From Streptomyces sp. DH41 (GTDB lineage: Bacteria > Actinomycetota > Actinomycetes > Streptomycetales > Streptomycetaceae), in contig NZ_JARVKY010000003.1 in assembly GCF_029813785.1 (NCBI RefSeq), positions 1-64,000 of the forward strand: a DNA stretch of 64,000 nucleotides, written 5' to 3'. Every line of letters starts with the position of its first letter. Position 1 is the first letter of the stretch. Both the position numbers and the translations under genes were made by a program. Shown piece by piece: positions 34,768 to 43,211 of the stretch. Under the pieces are notes generated by a model. It saw only the letters and a list, made by a program, of their open reading frames with translations. It made no database searches and was not told the origin of the DNA.

Positions 34768-35883
34768 TCAGCCGGCGGCGCCGTCCTCCTCGGCCAGCAC
34801 CCGCTGGGCCGCCGCGAACGCCGAGTTCGCGGCCGGCACCCCGCAGTACACCGCCGTCTGCAGCAGCACCGCCCCGATCTCGTCCGGCGTCAGCCCGTTG
34901 CGCCGCGCCGCCCGTACGTGCATGGCCAGCTCCTCGTAGTGGCCGTGCGCGACCAGCGCCGTCATCGTGATCATGCTGCGCTCACGGCGCGAGAGGGTCG
35001 CGTCGGTCCAGATCTCGCCCCAGGCGTAGCGCGAGATGAAGTCCTGGAAGCGGGCGGTGAACGGGGTCTGCCGCCCCTGCGCCCGGTCCACGTGCGCGTC
35101 GCCGAGCACCTCGCGCCGTACCGCCATGCCCCGCCTGGCACCGCCGTCGAAGTGCGCCCGCAGCGCGGTCAGCACCGCCTCGGGACGCTCCGCCGGCGCC
35201 AGGTGCGAGGCCCCCGGCAGCTCGGTCAGCGTCGCGTCCGGCACCGCGTCGGCGATCTCCCGCAGATGCGCGGGCGGCGTCGCCGGGTCCTGGCGGCCCG
35301 CGATCAGCAGTGTCGGCGCGGTGATGTCGCCGAGCCGGTCCCGCAGGTCGAACGCGGCCAGCGCGTCGCAGCAGGCGGCGTACGCCTCCGGATCGGCGTC
35401 CCGGTGGTCCCGGACCAGCTCCGGCACGGTGAACCCCGGTGTGAACCACCGGTCGTCCGCGCTCGCCGCGAGCTTCGCCAGGCCCTCCGCGCGCACCGTC
35501 GCGGCCCGTTCCTCCCACGCCTTCGCACCGTTGAAGTGCGCCGACGAGCAGACGACGGCCAGCGACGACACCCGCTCCGGATGGTGCACGGCCAGATGCA
35601 GACCCACCGCGCCGCCCAGCGACACCCCGGCGTAGGCGAACCGCTGAACCCCGAGCGAGTCGGCGAGCGCGAGCACCAGGCCGGCGAGGTCACCGACGGT
35701 GGCGCCCGGCCCGATCAGCTCCGCCGCCGAACCCCCGTGACCCGGCAGGTCCCAGCGGATCACCCGGTGCCCGATGGACAGCTCGGGCGCCACCTTGTCC
35801 CACAGCGCGTACGAGGTGCCCAGCGAGGGACCCAGCAGCACCGGGGGAGCGGAGAGGGGGCCTTCGGACAGGTGGTTAAGCAT
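34768..35883 (-). CDS. pcaL: PcaL: enol-lactonase/carboxymuconolactone decarboxylase fusion
   Basis: A 371-residue fusion catalysing two steps of the protocatechuate pathway. The N-terminal alpha/beta hydrolase is 3-oxoadipate enol-lactone hydrolase (PcaD), with the nucleophile elbow AGVSLGG near residue 88 and His in GASHLAP. The C-terminal 120 residues are 4-carboxymuconolactone decarboxylase (PcaC), with the RERSMITMTALVAHGHYEE and HVRAARRNGLT segments in order. This fusion is typical of actinobacteria. The ATG at 35883 follows the pcaB stop by 2 nt; a TTG at 35889 overlaps that stop and is less likely. It is the last gene of the pca operon. Confidence 0.95.
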   Translation of the reverse strand: MLNHLSEGPLSAPPVLLGPSLGTSYALWDKVAPELSIGHRVIRWDLPGHGGSAAELIGPGATVGDLAGLVLALADSLGVQRFAYAGVSLGGAVGLHLAVHHPERVSSLAVVCSSAHFNGAKAWEERAATVRAEGLAKLAASADDRWFTPGFTVPELVRDHRDADPEAYAACCDALAAFDLRDRLGDITAPTLLIAGRQDPATPPAHLREIADAVPDATLTELPGASHLAPAERPEAVLTALRAHFDGGARRGMAVRREVLGDAHVDRAQGRQTPFTARFQDFISRYAWGEIWTDATLSRRERSMITMTALVAHGHYEELAMHVRAARRNGLTPDEIGAVLLQTAVYCGVPAANSAFAAAQRVLAEEDGAAG

Positions 35884-35885
35884 GG

Positions 35886-37217
35886 TCAACGTCGCTCCAG
35901 AGCACGGTCGGTCAGGGCTTCGGCGGAGCCGGTGTAACGGGCGGGGTCGGTCAGCGCGCCGAGGTCGAGGCCGGACAACTCCGGTACCTCGGCCAGAAGT
36001 TCACCCAGACCACGGTCCTCGGCGTACGTCCGCCCGGCCAGCTCGGTGAGCAGCTCCTTGGCGCGGGCGCGCCCGAGCACCGGCGCCAGTTCGGCGGAGA
36101 GCCGCTCGGACACGATCAGCCCGTGGGTGAGGCCGAGGTGCGCACGCATCGCGTCCGGGCGGACCTGGAGCCCCTCGGTCAGCTCCGCGGCGTCACGGGC
36201 CGCGCCGCCGGTCAGCCGCAGCAGGTCCCGCAGCGGCTCCCACTCGGCGTGCCAGGCACCGGCCGGCCGCTCGTCCTCCGCGGCCAGCGAGCCGTACAGC
36301 GTGGCCGCGAGCTGCGGCGCGCGCCGGGCGGCGGCCGCGATCAGCGTGGACCGTACGGGATTGGCCTTGTGCGGCATCGCCGACGAGCCGCCTCCGCTGC
36401 CCTCGGCGACCTCGGCGGTCTCGGTGCGGGAGAGGACGAGCACGTCCGCCGCGATCTTCCCGAGCGCCCCGGCGGTGAAGGCGAGGCAGCCGGCCAGGTC
36501 GGCGACCGGCGTGCGCAGCGTGTGCCAGGGCAACAAGGGGGCCCGCAGGCCCAGTTCACGGGCGTACGCCGCCGGCAGCGCGGTCGGGTCCGTCGCGCCG
36601 TACGCCCCGAAGGCGGCCAGGGTGCCCGCCGCGCCGCCGAGTTGGGCGGGCAGCGCGTCGCGTACGGCGGTGATCCGGTCCCGTGCGTCGAGGACCAGCG
36701 TGCGCCAGCCGGCCGCCTTCAGCCCGAAGGTCGTCGGCACGGCGTGCTGGGTGAGCGTCCGGCCCGGCATCGCCGTGTCCCGGTGCTCGGCGGCCAGCCG
36801 GGCCAGCGCCCGCTCGGTGCGGGCGAGGTCGGCCAGCAGCAGGTCCAGGGTGCGGGCGGCGACCAGAACCGTCGCCGAGTCCAGGATGTCCTGGCTGGTC
36901 GCGCCCCGGTGCACGTACGGCCCGTACTCCTCGCCCACCGCCCGCGTCAGGTCGGCCACCAGCGGGATCACCGGGTTCCCGCCGCCGCGGGCGCGCTCGG
37001 CCAGGGAGCGGACGTCGAACCGGTCCGGGTCGGCCGCGTCGGTCACCGCCGCAGCCGCCTCGGCCGGGGCGAGTCCCAGCCCGGCCTGAGCACGGGTCAG
37101 CGCCGCCTCCGCGTCGAGCAGCGCCCGCAGGAAGGCGCGGTCGTCGGTGGCGTCGGCGGCCGGCGAGCCCGTCCATCCGGGGGCGAGCAGGCCGCCCGTG
37201 TCGGTAGCTGATGTCAC
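35886..37217 (-). CDS. pcaB: 3-carboxy-cis,cis-muconate cycloisomerase
   Basis: A 443-residue member of the fumarase/aspartase superfamily that lactonises 3-carboxy-cis,cis-muconate to 4-carboxymuconolactone. Superfamily signatures are visible: YVHRGATSQDILD near residue 100, TLTQHAVPTTFG, and the GSSAMPHKANP loop near residue 275. The length is that expected of PcaB. The GTG start overlaps the pcaG stop (GTGA). It is positioned between the dioxygenase and PcaL in the order of the reactions. Confidence 0.95.
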   Translation of the reverse strand: MTSATDTGGLLAPGWTGSPAADATDDRAFLRALLDAEAALTRAQAGLGLAPAEAAAAVTDAADPDRFDVRSLAERARGGGNPVIPLVADLTRAVGEEYGPYVHRGATSQDILDSATVLVAARTLDLLLADLARTERALARLAAEHRDTAMPGRTLTQHAVPTTFGLKAAGWRTLVLDARDRITAVRDALPAQLGGAAGTLAAFGAYGATDPTALPAAYARELGLRAPLLPWHTLRTPVADLAGCLAFTAGALGKIAADVLVLSRTETAEVAEGSGGGSSAMPHKANPVRSTLIAAAARRAPQLAATLYGSLAAEDERPAGAWHAEWEPLRDLLRLTGGAARDAAELTEGLQVRPDAMRAHLGLTHGLIVSERLSAELAPVLGRARAKELLTELAGRTYAEDRGLGELLAEVPELSGLDLGALTDPARYTGSAEALTDRALERR

Positions 37218-37819
37218 TGGAACTCCAGGAAGACCGTCTCGCCCTCGCCCTGAAGGCGGATGTCGAAACGGTACGTCCCGTTGCCCTCGTCCGTGGCGAT
37301 CAGCGTGTCGCGGCGCTCGGCGTCCACCCGGGACAGCAGCGGGTCAGCCGCGAGCGCCGCTTCGTCGCCCGGCAGGTAGATCCGGGTGAACAGGTGCACG
37401 AGCAGCCCGCGCGCGAACACGCACACGCTGACGTACGGCGCGCTGCCCCCGCGCGCCCCGGGCCGCAGCGTCCGCGCGTACCAGTGGCCGTTCGCGTCGG
37501 TCTGGATGCGCCCGAAGCCGGTGAACTCCACGCCGTTGCGGCCGAGGAAGCCGCCGGAGGCCGGGTCGCGGCGCATGGAGCCGTCGGCCGTCGGCAGCTT
37601 GCCGTCCGGGCCGGGCCCCCACACCTCGAGGAGCGCGTCCGGCAGGGGGGCGCCCTCGCCGTCGTACACGTACCCGTGCACGGTGACCGTGTCCGGGTGC
37701 CCGGCGGGTGCGATGTCCTCGCCGCCGCGGAAGGGCAGCGCGTACCCGTAGAAGGGGCCGACCGTGTGCGACGGCGTCGGCAGCACGTTCTCCGGGATGC
37801 TCGTGTCGGTCTTCGTCAT
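37214..37819 (-). CDS. pcaG: Protocatechuate 3,4-dioxygenase alpha subunit
   Basis: A 201-residue structural subunit of the intradiol ring-cleaving enzyme. The common intradiol fold is seen in TPSHTVGPFYGYALPF, VHGYVYDGEGAPLPDALLEVW and FARGLLVHLFTRIYLP. The tyrosine and histidine iron ligands of the beta subunit are not conserved here (LVHLF in place of HIHF), as expected for alpha. The ATG lies 6 nt after the pcaH stop. Confidence 0.95.
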   Translation of the reverse strand: MTKTDTSIPENVLPTPSHTVGPFYGYALPFRGGEDIAPAGHPDTVTVHGYVYDGEGAPLPDALLEVWGPGPDGKLPTADGSMRRDPASGGFLGRNGVEFTGFGRIQTDANGHWYARTLRPGARGGSAPYVSVCVFARGLLVHLFTRIYLPGDEAALAADPLLSRVDAERRDTLIATDEGNGTYRFDIRLQGEGETVFLEFQ

Positions 37820-37825
37820 GGCGGG

Positions 37826-38599
37826 TCAGCGTCCTTCTTCGATCCAGGTGGCGTTCGGGCCGTCGAGCACGATGTCCCAGTGGTAGCCGAGCGAGAACTC
37901 GGGCACGGACAGGCTGTGGTCGTACGTCGCGATCAGCCGCTGCCGGGCGGCGTCGTCCGTCACGGACTGCAGGATCGGGTCGTACGGGAACAGCGGGTCG
38001 TTGGGGAAGTACATCTGCGTCACGAGCCGCTGGGTGAAGGCCGAGCCGAACACCGAGAAGTGGATGTGGGCGGGGCGCCAGGCGTTGACGTGGTTGCGCC
38101 ACGGGTAGGGGCCGGGCTGGACGGTGGTGAAGCGGTAGAAGCCGTCGTCGTCGGAGAGGGTGCGGCCCACGCCGGTGAAGTTCGGGTCCAGCGGGGCGTC
38201 GTGCTGCTCGCGCTGGTGGGCGTAGCGGCCAGCCGAGTTCGCCTGCCAGATCTCGACGAGCTGGCCGCGCACGGGCCTGCCGTCGCGGTCCAGGAGGCGC
38301 CCGGAGACGGTGATGCGCTCGCCGACCGGCTCCCCGGTGTGCTGCCGGGTCAGGTCGTTGTCGATCTCGGTGATGTCCCGCTCCCCGAAGGCGGGGGAGG
38401 ACAGCTCCACCAGTTCCGGGTCCTTGGAGACGTCGATGGAGACCGGCGGCCGCTTCGGGTGGCGCAGTACCGAGGAGCGGTACGGGGCGTAGTCGCGGCG
38501 CGGGTGGTGCTCGACGGGCGCGCCGCCGGCGACCCGCTTCTCGTACGCGGCGTGCTCGGCCGCGATCTCCGCGTCGATGTCGTGCTGGGTGAGAGTCAT
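37826..38599 (-). CDS. pcaH: Protocatechuate 3,4-dioxygenase beta subunit
   Basis: The 257-residue catalytic subunit. It binds non-haem Fe(III) and opens protocatechuate between its two hydroxyl groups, giving 3-carboxy-cis,cis-muconate. The ligand segments are visible: FYRFTTVQPGPYPW (Tyr) and RPAHIHFSVFG (two His), plus the N-terminal RDYAPYRSSVLRHPKRP typical of PcaH. The ATG at 38599 is preceded by GGGAA. A 23-nt gap separates it from pcaF, one of the few non-overlapping junctions in the operon. Confidence 0.96.
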   Translation of the reverse strand: MTLTQHDIDAEIAAEHAAYEKRVAGGAPVEHHPRRDYAPYRSSVLRHPKRPPVSIDVSKDPELVELSSPAFGERDITEIDNDLTRQHTGEPVGERITVSGRLLDRDGRPVRGQLVEIWQANSAGRYAHQREQHDAPLDPNFTGVGRTLSDDDGFYRFTTVQPGPYPWRNHVNAWRPAHIHFSVFGSAFTQRLVTQMYFPNDPLFPYDPILQSVTDDAARQRLIATYDHSLSVPEFSLGYHWDIVLDGPNATWIEEGR

Positions 38600-38622
38600 C
38601 GTGATTCCCGTGGGTGACGTGG

Positions 38623-39828
38623 CTAGCGGTCGAGGACGAGGGCGAGGCCCTGGCCGACACCGATGCAGAGGGTGGCGACGCCGGTGCCGCCGCCCTTGCG
38701 GGCGAGCTGGTGGGCGACGGTGCCGGCGAGGCGGGCACCGGAGGCGCCCAGCGGATGGCCCAGCGCGATGGCGCCGCCGTGGGGGTTGAGGATCGCGGGG
38801 TCGAAGTCGGGCCACTCGGCCACACAGCCCAGCACCTGGGCGGCGAACGCCTCGTTGAGTTCGAGGACGTCGAGGTCGGCGAAGGTGCGGCCGGCCTTGG
38901 CGAGGGCGCGGTTGACCGCCTCGACGGGGGCGAGACCGAAGTAGTGCGGGTCGGTCGCCGAGACACCGGTGGCTCGGACGCGGGCGAGCGGCTCGCGGCC
39001 GGTGGCCTTCAGACCCTCCTCGTCGACCAGGAGCAGGGCGGCGGCGCCGTCGTTGAGCGGGGAGGCGTTCCCGGCGGTGACCGTGCCGTCGGCGGTCTTC
39101 CGGAACGAGGGCTTGAGCTTCGCCATCGCCTCCAGCGAAGCGGTCGGGCGTACGCACTCGTCGGCGGCGAAGTCCACCGGGTCGCCCTTGCGCCGCGGCA
39201 CGGGTACGGGCGCGATCTCGCCGTCGAACAGGCCGTCGGCCTGGGCACGGGCGGCCTTGTGGTGGGAGGCGAGGGCGTACTCGTCCTGCCGCTCACGGGT
39301 GATCCCGTGCTTGTCCGCGATCAGCTCCGCCGACTCCCCCAGCGGAATCGTCCACTGCGGGTCCATCCTCGGGTTGACCATGCGCCAGCCCAGGGTGGTG
39401 GAGTACAGCTCGGTGTGCCCGGCCGGGAAGGGCCGGTCCGACTTGGGCAGCACGTACGGCGCCCGGGTCATCGACTCCACGCCGCCCGCCAGGGCGACGC
39501 GGGCGTCACCGACGGCGATGGCACGGGCGGCCTGGATCACCGCTTCGAGGCCGGAGGCGCACAGCCGGTTCACGGTCACGCCGGGGACGGTGGTGGGCAG
39601 GCCGGCCAGCAGTCCCGCCATGCGGGCGACGTTGCGGTTCTCCTCGCCGGCGCCGTTGGCGTTGCCGAAATACACGTCCTCGATCCGGGAGGGGTCCAGG
39701 TCCGGGGTGCGGGCGAGGAGTTCACGGATCGCGTGCGCGGCCAGGTCGTCCGGGCGTACGTCCGCCAGGGAGCCGTTGTACTTGCCGAACGGGGTGCGCA
39801 CCGCGTCGACGATGTAGACGTCCTTCAC
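38623..39828 (-). CDS. pcaF: Beta-ketoadipyl-CoA thiolase
   Basis: A 401-residue thiolase that splits beta-ketoadipyl-CoA into succinyl-CoA and acetyl-CoA. The catalytic set is complete: [11 protein letters not shown] (nucleophile Cys near residue 90), [19 protein letters not shown] (His) and the C-terminal CIGVGQG (acid/base Cys). The N terminus [18 protein letters not shown] is typical of PcaF. The GTG start overlaps the pcaJ stop. Confidence 0.95.
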   Translation of the reverse strand: MKDVYIVDAVRTPFGKYNGSLADVRPDDLAAHAIRELLARTPDLDPSRIEDVYFGNANGAGEENRNVARMAGLLAGLPTTVPGVTVNRLCASGLEAVIQAARAIAVGDARVALAGGVESMTRAPYVLPKSDRPFPAGHTELYSTTLGWRMVNPRMDPQWTIPLGESAELIADKHGITRERQDEYALASHHKAARAQADGLFDGEIAPVPVPRRKGDPVDFAADECVRPTASLEAMAKLKPSFRKTADGTVTAGNASPLNDGAAALLLVDEEGLKATGREPLARVRATGVSATDPHYFGLAPVEAVNRALAKAGRTFADLDVLELNEAFAAQVLGCVAEWPDFDPAILNPHGGAIALGHPLGASGARLAGTVAHQLARKGGGTGVATLCIGVGQGLALVLDR

Positions 39829-40469
39829 TTCAGGTCCTCCACGATGACGAGTTCGGCGTCGGTCTTGGCGACGACCTCGTCGACGCCGACGCCCGGTGCG
39901 GTCTCGACCAGGACCAGGCCGTCGTCGGTGACGTCGAGGACGCCGAGATCGGTGATGACCCGGTTCACACACGCCTTGCCCGTGAGCGGCAGCGCGCACT
40001 CCTGGAGGATCTTGGGGGAGCCGTCCTTGGCGGTGTGGGTCATCACCACGATCACGGTGCGGGCGCCGTGGACGAGGTCCATCGCGCCGCCGATCCCGGT
40101 GATCATCTTGCCCGGAATGGCCCAGTTGGCCAGGTCGCCGCCGGCCGAGACCTGCATGGCCCCCAGCACGGCGACGTCGATGTGCCCGCCGCGGATCATG
40201 CCGAAGGACAGCGCCGAGTCGAAGAAGGAGGCGCCCGGCAGGACCGTCACCGTCTCCTTGCCGGCGTTGATGAGGTCCGGGTCCACCTCCGCCTCGGTCG
40301 GATACCGGCCGGTGCCCAGGATCCCGTTCTCGGACTCCAGGGTCACCTCCACACCCTCCGGGAGGTAGTTGGGGATCAGCGTGGGCAGGCCGATGCCGAG
40401 GTTGACGTACTGCCCGTCCTCCAGCTCACGCGCGGCCCGCGCGGCCATCTGTTCACGTGTCCAGGCCAT
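39825..40469 (-). CDS. pcaJ: 3-oxoadipate CoA-transferase subunit B
   Basis: A 214-residue beta subunit of the succinyl-CoA:3-oxoadipate CoA-transferase. The catalytic glutamate motif is LESENGILG, near residue 45. The segment [17 protein letters not shown] and the LDLVHGA-like [10 protein letters not shown] are family features. The ATG shares one base with the pcaI stop (TGATG). Confidence 0.95.
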   Translation of the reverse strand: MAWTREQMAARAARELEDGQYVNLGIGLPTLIPNYLPEGVEVTLESENGILGTGRYPTEAEVDPDLINAGKETVTVLPGASFFDSALSFGMIRGGHIDVAVLGAMQVSAGGDLANWAIPGKMITGIGGAMDLVHGARTVIVVMTHTAKDGSPKILQECALPLTGKACVNRVITDLGVLDVTDDGLVLVETAPGVGVDEVVAKTDAELVIVEDLK

Positions 40470-41224
40470 CAGGAACTCACCGTCCGCCGCTCGATCCTCT
40501 TGTCCGCCGCCTGCTCCGCCGTCAGCGCGACGACCCGCTGCACGAAGATCCCCGGCAGATGCACCGCGTCCGGGTCGATCTCGCCCGGCTCCACCAGCTC
40601 CTCCACCTCGGCGACCGTCACCCGCCCGGCCATCGCGGCCAGCGGGTTGAAGTTCCGGGACGACTTGTTGAACACCAGGTTCCCGTGCCGGTCGCCCTTC
40701 GCGGCCCGCACCAGCGCGAAGTCGGTACGGATGCCGTGCTCCAGCACGTACTGGGTTCCGTCGAACTCGCGGACCTCCTTCGGCGGCGACGCCAGCGCGA
40801 TGCCGCCGGAGCCGTCGTAGCGCCACGGCAGCCCGCCGTCGGCGACCTGTGTGCCCACCCCGGCAGGGGTGTAGAAGGCGGGAATCCCGGCCCCGCCGGC
40901 CCGCAGCCGCTCGGCCAGCGTGCCCTGCGGGATCATCTCCACCTCCAGCTCCCCGCCGAGGTACTGCCGGGCGAACTCCTTGTTCGCCCCGATGTAGGAC
41001 CCGGTCACCCGGGCGATCCGGCCCGCGGCCAGCAGGACCGCCAGTCCTGACTCCATCGCGCCGCAGTTGTTGGAGACCACCGACAGTCCGCCGGTCCCAC
41101 GCTCGTGCAGCGCCTGGATCAGTACGTTCGGCACACCGCTCAGCCCGAAACCGCCCACCGCCAGCGACGCGCCGTCCCGCACGTCGGCCACTGCCTCACC
41201 GGCCGTGGCCACCACCTTGTCCAT
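40469..41224 (-). CDS. pcaI: 3-oxoadipate CoA-transferase subunit A
   Basis: A 251-residue alpha subunit that pairs with PcaJ to activate beta-ketoadipate. The glycine-rich CoA-binding segment [13 protein letters not shown] lies near residue 24 and [14 protein letters not shown] near residue 76. It is the first gene of the seven-gene operon pcaIJFHGBL and is divergent from pcaV. On the minus strand a -10-like TAATTC (41280-41275) lies next to the palindrome at 41279-41296, which fits repression by PcaV. Confidence 0.95.
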   Translation of the reverse strand: MDKVVATAGEAVADVRDGASLAVGGFGLSGVPNVLIQALHERGTGGLSVVSNNCGAMESGLAVLLAAGRIARVTGSYIGANKEFARQYLGGELEVEMIPQGTLAERLRAGGAGIPAFYTPAGVGTQVADGGLPWRYDGSGGIALASPPKEVREFDGTQYVLEHGIRTDFALVRAAKGDRHGNLVFNKSSRNFNPLAAMAGRVTVAEVEELVEPGEIDPDAVHLPGIFVQRVVALTAEQAADKRIERRTVSS

Positions 41225-41278
41225 CCGAGAAGCCCCATCTCTTGCAAGCGCCCCGGATCGCGGACCGAAGTGGCGAAT

Positions 41279-41296
41279 TAGTCAGGGCACTGAGTA
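41279..41296. promoter_or_regulatory. PcaV operator on the pcaI side
   Basis: 18-bp imperfect palindrome TAGTCAGGGCACTGAGTA (7 of 9 pairs). It matches the second site in 13 of 18 positions. It overlaps the presumed pcaI promoter. Confidence 0.6.
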
Positions 41297-41371
41297 TTTC
41301 AGCGAGGTTCCCCACACGCTGCCACCGGACAGCCGGGGCGTCAAGACCTCGAAAAACACGAGGTGAATCGC

Positions 41372-41400
41372 TTGACATGGCAGCGGACAGTCCCTGTCTG
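41372..41400 (+). promoter_or_regulatory. Possible pcaV promoter
   Basis: -35 TTGACA (41372-41377) and a weak -10 TGTCTG (41395-41400) with a 17-nt spacer. Transcription would start near 41407, inside or beside the second PcaV site. Confidence 0.4.
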
Positions 41401-41409
41401 CCCGATGTA

Positions 41410-41427
41410 TCGTCAGTGCACCGACGA
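41410..41427. promoter_or_regulatory. PcaV operator on the pcaV side
   Basis: 18-bp palindrome TCGTCAGTGCACCGACGA (8 of 9 pairs) located 22 bp before the pcaV ATG. It is suited to autorepression. The core GTGCAC resembles the core of the pcaI-side site. Confidence 0.7.
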
Positions 41428-41448
41428 AAATGGATCACAGGAGCGCAC

Positions 41449-41916
41449 ATGGCCGCGGTCGACCTGACCACCCATCCCGGGCACCTGGCCCGGCGGCTGC
41501 AGCAGGCGCACTACCTGCTGTGGAACACGATGGTCTCCGAGGAGATCACCTCGCCGCAGTTCGCGGTCCTCAACGCGCTCGTCAGCGAGCCGGACCGCCT
41601 GGACCAGCGAACCGTCGGGGAACGAGTGGGCCTGGACCGGTCCACCATCGCCGAGGTGATCAGCCGGCTCGGCCGCCGCGGACTGCTGGACAAGGTCCGT
41701 GACCCGCGGGACGGCCGTCGTTTCCTGCTGCGCCTCACCGACGAGGGGCTGCGCGTCCACCGCAAGCTGACCGTGCGTACGGCCCGGATGAACCAGGTCT
41801 TCCTCGCCCCGCTCTCCGCCGACGAGCAGGCCGTGTTCTTCGACCTCATCCGGCGGGTCGCCGACGCCACCGAGGGGCTGCGCAACCCGACCGCGCCCGC
41901 GGCGGTCCCGAGCTGA
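41449..41916 (+). CDS. pcaV: MarR-family regulator PcaV
   Basis: A 155-residue MarR-type repressor of the pca operon. The winged HTH is visible in LDQRTVGERVGLDRSTIAEVISRLGRRGLL with the wing DPRDGRR. The N terminus LARRLQQAHYLLW places an arginine at residue 15. In S. coelicolor PcaV (SCO6704), Arg15 is known to contact the ligand protocatechuate, which releases DNA. The ATG follows ACAGGAG. It is divergent from pcaI, with two matching palindromes in the 224-nt gap. The product should repress both directions and be relieved by protocatechuate. Confidence 0.95.
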   Translation: MAAVDLTTHPGHLARRLQQAHYLLWNTMVSEEITSPQFAVLNALVSEPDRLDQRTVGERVGLDRSTIAEVISRLGRRGLLDKVRDPRDGRRFLLRLTDEGLRVHRKLTVRTARMNQVFLAPLSADEQAVFFDLIRRVADATEGLRNPTAPAAVPS

Positions 41917-41943
41917 GCAGGTCCGGGAAGGGCGGGAAGGGCC

Positions 41944-41973
41944 GAGCGGGGTCGAGCGGGGTAGAGCGGGGCT
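41944..41973. repeat. Three 10-bp tandem repeats
   Basis: GAGCGGGGTC, GAGCGGGGTA and GAGCGGGGCT in direct succession, between the stops of pcaV and the convergent DUF3048 gene. It looks like a slippage product. Confidence 0.6.
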
Positions 41974-41975
41974 GA

Positions 41976-43001
41976 TCAGGGCTGCTTCGTCGTATCGGCG
42001 TACACCACCCACACCTGGCCCTCGGCGAAGTTCAGCGGGGTGCCGTCCGCGGTGGTGAAGGACGTGCCGTCCGCGGCCGCGCCGCGCTTCCAGGTCGCGG
42101 CGTGGGCGCGCCCGTCGCGCAGTACCTCCGCCCGCCCGGAGCCCACCGACTCGACGTACGGCGAGTTGTTGCCCAGGTAGTCGCGGAAGTCCGACTCGCG
42201 TACGTTCACGTGCTGCACGACCACCGTCGCCGGTGCCAGCCGCCCGCCGCCGGCCGTCCGGGCCGGGGCGCCGTCCATGGAGACCAGCCAGCGGTCCCGG
42301 CTCCCGGACCAGGTGAAGGTGAAGGACGCCGACGGGTAGCGCACGGTGCGCAAGGACGCGGCCGTGCCGCCCTCGGGAGCCTCGCCGTGGCGGAAGCCCG
42401 TGGTCAGGGCCTCGGCGCCCGCGGGTCCCGGCAGCAGCCGGCCGGGCCGCACATAGAGGTTGTGCGGGGCGGGCCGGCCCTCGTCGCGGACGTAGGCGTC
42501 GGATTCCCCGCCGGGCGGCTCCGCGCGCAGCGGTGCCTTGTCGATGAGCGGCAGCAGCTTGTTCTGCGCACCGGAGAAGGCCAGCGTCGGCCGGTCGAAC
42601 TGGCGCAGCAGCTCCAGGTCGGACTCGCGGGCGCTGCGCACCGGCCCGACCGACTCGGGCAGTTCGGTCGCGTAGACCGCCAGCAGACGGCTCAGCCCGC
42701 CCTCCACCGGTTCCACGTAGACCACGTCCGCGGCGTCCAGGCCCGTCTGCGGGCGGGCCGCTCGTACGTTGTCGACCTTCACGGCGAGCAGCGAGCCTCC
42801 CCGGCCCTTCGCGCTGGGCGACGACTCCCGGTCAGGTGCGCGTCGGTCGTCCTCCTTCACGGGTTCGGGCCCGGATCCGACCGTGCAGCCCGCCATCAGC
42901 GAGACGGCCACCGCCGCGGTCAGCAGCGCGGCGCCGCGTCGCCCGTGCGTTCCGTCCCGCCGCTGCGTCCCGCGCCACCTGTGCGTGTGCGTCTGTCGCA
43001 T
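41976..43001 (-). CDS. DUF3048 (YerB-like) lipoprotein
   Basis: An exported lipoprotein of 341 residues. The basic N terminus and hydrophobic stretch end in a lipobox LMAGC. The DUF3048 domain is seen in VKVDNVRAARPQTGLDAADVVYVEPVEGG and VGPVRSARESDLELL, and the C-terminal half in VVVQHVNVRESDFRDYLGNNSPYVE. The function is unknown; the Bacillus relative YerB is a surface lipoprotein. The ATG at 43001 was chosen over one 21 nt upstream because it begins directly before the basic signal region. It appears to be transcribed alone. Confidence 0.85.
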   Translation of the reverse strand: MRQTHTHRWRGTQRRDGTHGRRGAALLTAAVAVSLMAGCTVGSGPEPVKEDDRRAPDRESSPSAKGRGGSLLAVKVDNVRAARPQTGLDAADVVYVEPVEGGLSRLLAVYATELPESVGPVRSARESDLELLRQFDRPTLAFSGAQNKLLPLIDKAPLRAEPPGGESDAYVRDEGRPAPHNLYVRPGRLLPGPAGAEALTTGFRHGEAPEGGTAASLRTVRYPSASFTFTWSGSRDRWLVSMDGAPARTAGGGRLAPATVVVQHVNVRESDFRDYLGNNSPYVESVGSGRAEVLRDGRAHAATWKRGAAADGTSFTTADGTPLNFAEGQVWVVYADTTKQP

Positions 43002-43211
43002 CCCGACCACCCGTCCGCCCATCCCGTGTCACTGATTGTGCGCTTCTGAAAGCTTTTAGTGCCATACATGACCGAATCTGATACGGCACGCGGAGCGGGG
43101 CACATGATCCGCTGTTCGGACGAAAGGGGCGGCGGTTCGCTGCGGGACGCCTCGGGTACCCGGCCGCCACACAGAACCGAGGCGCACGGGCGACGGAGGG
43201 AGCGCGAGGCG

